DNA of 64,000 nucleotides from DASPPM01 sp052143835. Lineage in GTDB: Bacteria; Pseudomonadota; Alphaproteobacteria; JACZXZ01. The notes under the pieces are model-generated. The model made no database searches and was not told where the DNA came from. It was given only the letters and a program-made list of their open reading frames with translations. The position numbers and the translations under genes were made by a program. Of the stretch, positions 59,380 to 64,000 are shown piece after piece (position 1 is the stretch's first letter; every line of letters starts with the position of its first letter). Location: contig JBKQRV010000009.1 in assembly GCA_052143835.1 (NCBI GenBank), positions 26,784-90,783 on the forward strand. The letters run 5' to 3'.

Positions 59380-59783
59380 CCGCCATATTGGTCGACAGCA
59401 ACGTTCTGCTCGACCTCATGACCGAAGACCCTCGCTGGTTCTCGTGGTCGGCAGCGGCCGTCGAGAGGGTGGCCGATAGATTCCGTCTGGTCATCAACCC
59501 GGTCATCTATGCCGAGGTCTCGCTTCGCTATTCGCGGATCGAGGACCTGGACGCGGCACTGCCGAAAGCAATGTTCGAGCGCGAGGCGATTCCCTATGCG
59601 GCCGCCTTTCTTGCCGGCAAGTCATATCTCGCCTACCGGCAACGGGGAGGAACGAAGCGATCGCCGCTTCCGGACTTCTTTATCGGCGCCCATGCCGCCA
59701 TTGCCGGGTATCGCTTGTTGACGCGCGATGCCGCGCGTTATCGCAGCTATTTTCCGAGGCTGCCCTTGATCGCGCCGGACTGA
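59376..59783 (+). CDS. vapC: PIN-domain toxin VapC
   Basis: 135 residues. Metal-dependent ribonuclease of the PIN fold, expected to cleave tRNA or rRNA loops when VapB is lost. The acidic site is complete: D7 in LVDSNVL, E47 in YAEVSL, D100 in LPDFFIGAH and D118 in LTRDAARY. It follows vapB with a 4-bp overlap; the next gene starts two bases after its stop. Confidence 0.93.
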   Translation: MTAILVDSNVLLDLMTEDPRWFSWSAAAVERVADRFRLVINPVIYAEVSLRYSRIEDLDAALPKAMFEREAIPYAAAFLAGKSYLAYRQRGGTKRSPLPDFFIGAHAAIAGYRLLTRDAARYRSYFPRLPLIAPD

Positions 59784-59785
59784 GC

Positions 59786-60649
59786 ATGCGCGACCGGCCG
59801 ACGATAAAGACCGCGAGCGCCATCGGCTGCACAGCACTTGCGGCACTGGGGGCAAGCCGTGGCGTCGTGCGCCGCCTTGCGGACTCGGGCGGCTCCGCCT
59901 TCTGGGCTGCCGGCTGCGAGGTAGTATGGCTCGCGAGCAAGGGGCCCTTGCCCCATCCCCGCGCAATCCTTCTCTCTGCAGCGTTGCCGAGCGGCGCGTC
60001 GGAAGTCGTGTTGTCGGTCGACCGCTTGACGGCGTGGCGACCCATTCTTCCCGTTTCCACCAAAGAAACTGTTTCCTCGCTGGCCGCGCGTGCGCGCACG
60101 CTCGCCACAAAGCTCCTGTCGCTCGAGCGGCCGCGCGGACTCGGCGTGCTCCTCGCCCGCGGCACGCCGGACTTCCCCTTGGCACGCGCCGGGGAAGGCT
60201 TGGCGCGCTTCGCGGAAGCCGCGCGCGCGGGGGATGCGGACGAGATCGCGCGCGCCGCGGGTGTGCTCATCGGCTTGGGGCCGGGGCTTACGCCTTCGGG
60301 CGACGACTATCTGGCAGGCGTCTCTTTCGCGACGCGACTGCTGGCCGCGGCCGACCCGAGCTTAAGCCCGCGCGGGCGCACGATCCGCCAAGGCATCCGC
60401 CAGGCCATCCAAGGGCGCACCAATCGAGTGAGCGCCTCGCTCCTCCGAGATGCGACCGACGGCCTCGGCTTTCGCGCGATGCATGAGCTGTGCGACGCCT
60501 TGGCCGCGGGACAATCGGGTGCTGCGGAGAGAGCGGCGCGGGGGCTTGCCGCGATCGGCCACTCCTCCGGCTGGGACTTGCTGGTCGGACTCCTGGTTGG
60601 ACTCAATGCGCCGTCCTCAAGCTTGGAGGCAAGCGAGCGCCCCAGTTGA
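59786..60649 (+). CDS. DUF2877 / AllH-like protein
   Basis: 287 residues. The family signature GLGPGLTPSGDDYLAG lies at 163-178, followed by an Arg/Ser helical region. DUF2877 proteins include AllH, a subunit associated with oxamate carbamoyltransferase in allantoin use; the other genes of that pathway (allF, allG, allK) are absent here. It starts two bases after vapC and lies between two toxin-antitoxin pairs, so it may be co-transcribed with vapBC. Its role in this setting is unknown. Confidence 0.75.
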   Translation: MRDRPTIKTASAIGCTALAALGASRGVVRRLADSGGSAFWAAGCEVVWLASKGPLPHPRAILLSAALPSGASEVVLSVDRLTAWRPILPVSTKETVSSLAARARTLATKLLSLERPRGLGVLLARGTPDFPLARAGEGLARFAEAARAGDADEIARAAGVLIGLGPGLTPSGDDYLAGVSFATRLLAAADPSLSPRGRTIRQGIRQAIQGRTNRVSASLLRDATDGLGFRAMHELCDALAAGQSGAAERAARGLAAIGHSSGWDLLVGLLVGLNAPSSSLEASERPS

Positions 60650-60714
60650 GCGCTCCGCCACGCGCGGCGAAGCAATTCCCGGATTGCACTGGCTCCGCGG
60701 CTCGCCCCCTGCTA

Positions 60715-60728
60715 GGTTACATGTAACC
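60715..60728. promoter_or_regulatory. 14-bp palindrome upstream of mazE, sharing the TTACATGTAA core
   Basis: GGTTACATGTAACC is a perfect palindrome centred 22.5 bases before the mazE ATG at 60744. Its core TTACATGTAA (60717-60726) is identical to the centre of the vapB palindrome, which lies 21.5 bases before the vapB ATG. It is a likely operator for MazE or for a shared regulator. Confidence 0.65.
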
Positions 60729-60743
60729 CACAGGGAGCGGGAC

Positions 60744-60980
60744 ATGGTTGCTCCAACGCGAGCCAAGCCGTCGCGGGACAAGGTCAGGGCGCATCGGGAG
60801 CGCTTGCGCCGACAAGGCCTGCGGCCGATCCAAATCTGGGTCCCCGACGTGCGCTCGCCGTCCTTCAAGGCCAAGGCGCATCGACAATCGCTCGCCGTCG
60901 CCCATAGCCGGCACGCCAAGGCGGACCAGGACTTCATCGATGCGGTCTCCGAATCCGCTGCCCCTTGGGGCGCTCTATGA
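60744..60980 (+). CDS. mazE: MazE-family antitoxin (DUF3018 type)
   Basis: 78 residues, very basic in the N-terminal half (RAKPSRDKVRAHRERLRRQGLRPIQIWVPDVRSPSF), with a short helical C-terminal tail. This is the DUF3018 antitoxin type, not the AbrB fold of vapB. GGGAGCGGG precedes the ATG at 60744. Its stop overlaps the toxin start by four bases (ATGA). Confidence 0.88.
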   Translation: MVAPTRAKPSRDKVRAHRERLRRQGLRPIQIWVPDVRSPSFKAKAHRQSLAVAHSRHAKADQDFIDAVSESAAPWGAL

Positions 60981-61321
60981 GGCGCGGTGAGATTTGGACC
61001 GTTGCCGGCGGCAAGAATTATGCGGGCAAGCCGCGTCCCGTCGTGATCCTAGAGGACGACCGCTTCGACGCCACGGATTCCATCACGATTTGCGCCTTCA
61101 CGACCGATCCGACGGAGGCACCCTTGTTCCGCCTGCCGATCGAGCCGGACGAGGCGAACGGCCTCCGGGTGCGGTGCCGGCTGATGGTGGACAAGATCAC
61201 CACCGTGCCCAAAACAAAAGTCGGCACCCGCATCGGGCGTCTCGACGACGAGGAGATTGTGCGGTTGAATCGCGCTGTTCTCGTCTTCCTTGGGATGGCC
61301 GGAGCAAGGGCAAACGATTGA
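60977..61321 (+). CDS. mazF: MazF/PemK-family endoribonuclease toxin
   Basis: 114 residues with the PemK/MazF SH3-like barrel: MRRGEIWTVAGGKNYAGKPRPVVIL, then TICAFTTDPTEAPLFRLPI, LMVDKITTVPKTKVGTRIGRL. It cleaves RNA at short sequence sites when the antitoxin is removed. The start overlaps mazE by four bases. No other toxin-antitoxin gene follows it. Confidence 0.93.
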   Translation: MRRGEIWTVAGGKNYAGKPRPVVILEDDRFDATDSITICAFTTDPTEAPLFRLPIEPDEANGLRVRCRLMVDKITTVPKTKVGTRIGRLDDEEIVRLNRAVLVFLGMAGARAND

Positions 61322-61485
61322 CAGGCGCCGTCGCGAGAAAGAGTCCGGTGCCGCCGAGGGCATGGGGCGCCGCCTTGACCCTGCCGGTTAGGCGAGCTTG
61401 CGGCGGCTATTTACTTCGAACTCTAAGCATCGTACCTTGCGGCCGACGATCGCGGCAGCGGACATTTCGGCAGGCGGCGGCCCGG

Positions 61486-63114
61486 ATGGCTGAAACATCG
61501 CTCGACTCGCGCGCGCGCAGGCAGGGTGCCGAACCCGTTGCCGTGGCGCCGGCCGCGGCACCCGAGTTCGGGCCAGAGACCCTCGGCGCCTGGCTCGCGC
61601 GCGCGGCGGGTGCCCATCCGCAGAAACCCTATCTTCACTTCATCGACGAGGACCGCTCGATCAGCTATGCGGAGCTGCAAGAGGTGGTGCGGCGGATCGC
61701 CGGCTATCTTGGGGCACGCCGGATCGGCGGCAACGATCGCGTGGTTCTTCTCGCGGACAACTCGCTCGAGCATCTCGTGATCTATGTCGGGGTGCTTGCC
61801 GCGGGGGCCACGATCTGCACCGTGCATGTCGAGATGAACCGCGGCAACCTCGCCTCGATCCTGCGTGGGCTTGCCCCGAAATTGGTGCTTTACGAGGAAG
61901 GGCTCGGCCTCGAGTCGCTCGCCGGCACGTTGCAAGTGCCGTGGCGGCCGCTGGGACGGTGGTCCGCAGGCGGTGGCGAGGGCGTCTTCGCCGAGCTGAA
62001 CGCGGTCGCAAAGGCGCCTGCCGCCGCGCCCCCGGCGGAGCCGCGCAATGCGGCGATCGTGTTCACCTCCGGCACCACGGCGGAGGCGAAAGGCGTCGTG
62101 CTGAGCTATCGCGAGCTCCTCGCCAACGCCGCCGCCACGGCGAGCGCATTCGGCATCGGCCCAGAGGATCGACTCTACGATTACCGCTCGTTCAATTGGG
62201 CGTCGGCGCAGATATTGAGCGCGCTCGCGACGCTCAGCAGGGGCGCCACCTTGCTCTTCCGCCGGAAATTCTCGCGCACGCGATTTTTTTCCGACATCGC
62301 GCGGCTCAAGGCGACGATTGCCGCGGGCAATCCGACCGTCGTCAATATGCTGCTGCAGGGCGAGGCCGGCACCCAAGTTGCGAAGCTCGCTCATTTCCGT
62401 TTCATGATCTCAAGCTCGGCGCCGCTCTTGCGAGAGGAGTGGCAGCGCTTCGAGGAGCGCTTCGGCATCAGGGTGGCGCAGGGCTACGGCTCGAGCGAGA
62501 CCGGCTGGATCTCCGGCAGCACCGGCGAGTTGAGACGCCTAGGCGCCGCAGGCAAGCCCTTGCCTTATCTGCGCACCGCGATCGTCGACCGCGAGGGCCG
62601 TCCGCTGCCCACGGGCCAAGTCGGCTACATCGAGGTCGGCGCCTTTGCGGACCTTCCTTTCCGCTACATCGCGGCCGACGGCGGCATCCACGTGAGCGCC
62701 GTCGGGCGCGCAAGGACCGGCGACATGGGCCACTTCGATGCCGAGGGGTACCTCCATCTCACCGGCAGGGAGAAGGATCTCATCATCCGCGGCGGCGTCA
62801 ACATCTCGCCCTTGGAGATCGACGACCTATTGGCGCGCCTGCCCGGCGTGGCCGAGGCCGCGACCGTCGGCGTCCCCGACCGCATCTATGGCGAGGAGGT
62901 GGTGAGCTATGTCGTGCTCGAGCCCGGCTGCCGGCTGAACGGGTCCGACATCCTCAAGTTTTGCAGGGAAGAGATCGCGGCCTTCAAAGCGCCCAAGGAA
63001 ATCATCCTCCGTGCAAGCCTGCCCAAGACCGGGCGCGGCAAGCTCGATCGCAAAGCGCTCGTGGAGGACTGGCGGCGCTCAGGCGCGCGCGGCGGCGATG
63101 GCGAGCTCTCTTGA
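61486..63114 (+). CDS. Class I adenylate-forming acyl-CoA synthetase / ligase
   Basis: 542 residues from the ATG at 61486 (no clear Shine-Dalgarno). Adenylation motifs are in order: FTSGTTAEAKG (193-203), YGSSETG (334-340), TGDMG (411-415), GREKDLIIRGG (427-437) and the C-terminal lysine K519 in KTGRGKLDR. It activates a carboxylate with ATP and passes it to CoA; the sequence does not fix the acid, which could be fatty or aromatic. It is followed by a MarR regulator about 115 bases on, which may control it. Confidence 0.88.
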   Translation: MAETSLDSRARRQGAEPVAVAPAAAPEFGPETLGAWLARAAGAHPQKPYLHFIDEDRSISYAELQEVVRRIAGYLGARRIGGNDRVVLLADNSLEHLVIYVGVLAAGATICTVHVEMNRGNLASILRGLAPKLVLYEEGLGLESLAGTLQVPWRPLGRWSAGGGEGVFAELNAVAKAPAAAPPAEPRNAAIVFTSGTTAEAKGVVLSYRELLANAAATASAFGIGPEDRLYDYRSFNWASAQILSALATLSRGATLLFRRKFSRTRFFSDIARLKATIAAGNPTVVNMLLQGEAGTQVAKLAHFRFMISSSAPLLREEWQRFEERFGIRVAQGYGSSETGWISGSTGELRRLGAAGKPLPYLRTAIVDREGRPLPTGQVGYIEVGAFADLPFRYIAADGGIHVSAVGRARTGDMGHFDAEGYLHLTGREKDLIIRGGVNISPLEIDDLLARLPGVAEAATVGVPDRIYGEEVVSYVVLEPGCRLNGSDILKFCREEIAAFKAPKEIILRASLPKTGRGKLDRKALVEDWRRSGARGGDGELS

Positions 63115-63228
63115 TCGGGGCTCTTGTCCTGCCGCGATAGGAGCCGAGCTCGTACGCTTCAAAGGGCGCCATCGGGCAACTAGACTGTCGGCTCGTTAGT
63201 CAATTGGGCTTGTCATCCGAGAGAGGCC

Positions 63229-63717
63229 ATGCGTACCCAGGCAAAGCCGCGATTCTCGTACCCGGCGGAAAAGAGCGTCGGTCACCAGCTCCGCGCGGCA
63301 AATCGCGCGTTCCAGCGCGACCTCCAGGAAAGGATTCAGCCCTTTGGCATCACCAATGGGATGTGGTGGTTCCTTCGTCCGCTTTGGGAGGAGCACGGGC
63401 TGAGCCAGCGCGAGCTCAGCGAGAAGGCCGGGACGACCGAGCCCACCACCGTCACCGCACTCCATGCGATGGAGAAGCGCGGACTGGTCGTTCGCGTGCG
63501 CGACCGTTCGGACCGTCGCAAATCCAACATCTTCCTGACCCGTTCCGCGCGCGAGCTTCGCGAGCGCGTCTTGCCCTGTGCGCGCGACGTGAATCGGGCG
63601 GCGACGCAGGGGATTCCCGCTGCCGAGATCAAGGCGTTCATGCGTACCTTGGCGAAGATGCGCGCAAACCTCGCCGCGGCGAGCGCGCGCCGGGCGGAGC
63701 GCAAGGCCAAATCCTGA
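63229..63717 (+). CDS. MarR-family transcriptional regulator
   Basis: 162 residues with a winged helix-turn-helix: LSQRELSEKAGTTEPTTVTALHAMEKRGLVVRVRDRSDRRKSNIFLT. Dimer helices lie at both ends and the C-terminus is basic. A GAGAGAGG-like ribosome-binding site precedes the ATG. Members respond to phenolic or other small acids, which fits the neighbouring CoA ligase, but this is inference. Confidence 0.9.
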   Translation: MRTQAKPRFSYPAEKSVGHQLRAANRAFQRDLQERIQPFGITNGMWWFLRPLWEEHGLSQRELSEKAGTTEPTTVTALHAMEKRGLVVRVRDRSDRRKSNIFLTRSARELRERVLPCARDVNRAATQGIPAAEIKAFMRTLAKMRANLAAASARRAERKAKS

Positions 63718-63814
63718 GCCTTCGCTCGTGCAGGCTCGGCACTGCGGGGCGCGAAACCCTGCAAGCACGTACTAGAGTGCTGGTTTTGAAATTCACGACA
63801 TCAGGAAAACACTC

Positions 63815-63914
63815 GTCATTGCGAGGCGCCCGAAGGGCGCCGAAGCAATCCAGGGGGTTTCGCACCAGACGCACTGCCCCGGCGTACGCCGGGGTTCGCT
63901 GCGCTCGCAATGAC
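63815..63914. repeat. Palindromic repeat bounded by GTCATTGCGAG, copy B (inverted)
   Basis: GTCATTGCGAGG (from 63815) and CTCGCAATGAC (to 63914) bound an element with GCGCCCGAAGGGCGC and CCCCGGCGTACGCCGGGG. It carries the same sub-hairpins as the element at 10042-10143 but in the reverse order, so the two are inverted copies. Their internal spacers differ. Confidence 0.85.
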
Positions 63915-63948
63915 GGGAAGAGGCGGTTCGGTCTAACCGGGAACCACT

Positions 63949-64000
63949 CTAGGCGCTCGCTTGCCTCTCGCGCACCAGCGGCGATAACTCTTGCCGTCGT
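63949..64000 (-). CDS. C-terminal end of an unidentified minus-strand gene
   Basis: The last bases encode RRQELSPLVRERQASA and a TAG stop on the minus strand (63949-63951). The frame is open to the window edge. Sixteen residues are too few to name a family; the reading may be chance. Confidence 0.3.
   Translation of the reverse strand, partial: RRQELSPLVRERQASA

Overview
The window is about 64 kb of GC-rich chromosomal DNA from an alphaproteobacterium. The protein types and several gene blocks fit that class: aroA-cmk-rpsA-ihfB-lapA, pyrF-trpF/trpBA-accD-folC-trxA-addA, rnd-kdsD-lptCAB-rpoN-hpf-ptsN, Hsp20 followed by a DUF1150 protein, and a complex I NDUFA9-type reductase beside an UppP homologue. 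A Rhodospirillales-like member is my best guess, but no rRNA gene is present to settle it. Most of the window is housekeeping sequence. Start codons are often GTG or TTG and genes are tightly packed, with many 4-bp stop/start overlaps.

Layout. 1-16.0 kb: the 3' part of addA, then trxA, then a long minus-strand block read from aroA down to folC (shikimate, CMP kinase, S1, IHF, LapA, an ornithine cyclodeaminase-like enzyme, PyrF, TrpF, TrpBA, AccD, FolC). A lone HTH antitoxin gene on the other strand splits trpF from trpB. 16.2-23 kb: a FYDLN-type zinc-ribbon protein, tRNA-Ala, a TonB-like protein, a REC-EAL response regulator next to a CHASE-PAS hybrid histidine kinase, and a GreA/GreB-type factor. 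23.6-36.6 kb: a thiamine-diphosphate enzyme, Hsp20 with DUF1150, a small secreted protein, the LPS export/sigma-54/PTS-Ntr block, tRNA-Leu, the NDUFA9-like reductase and a divergent UppP. 36.9-49.4 kb: glutamate synthase with gltD first and a glutathione transferase gene between gltD and gltB, then a DMT exporter, a second GST, an epimerase, a hydrolase and two glycosyltransferases.

49.6-57.1 kb is a translation block: infC (apparently with an ATA start), rpmI, rplT, pheS, pheT, lepA and tRNA-Ser. pheT carries an in-frame copy of a palindromic repeat whose relatives lie between genes elsewhere. 57.1-61.3 kb, directly after tRNA-Ser, is the accessory part of the window: two uncharacterised proteins, the remnant of an MqsR-type toxin gene, a complete VapBC pair, an isolated DUF2877 (AllH-like) gene and a complete MazEF pair. 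Both intact toxin-antitoxin pairs have the same ten-base palindromic core, TTACATGTAA, centred 21-23 bp before the antitoxin start codon. In the VapBC case this core is the middle of a 52-bp perfect palindrome that includes the Shine-Dalgarno sequence and the start codon. The last stretch has an acyl-CoA synthetase-type ligase and a MarR regulator, and ends in a palindromic repeat that is an inverted relative of one at 10 kb.

The most unusual points are the shared, palindrome-centred control regions of the two toxin-antitoxin modules, the in-frame repeat peptide in PheT, the UppP homologue lacking its usual catalytic residues, and the ATA-initiated infC.
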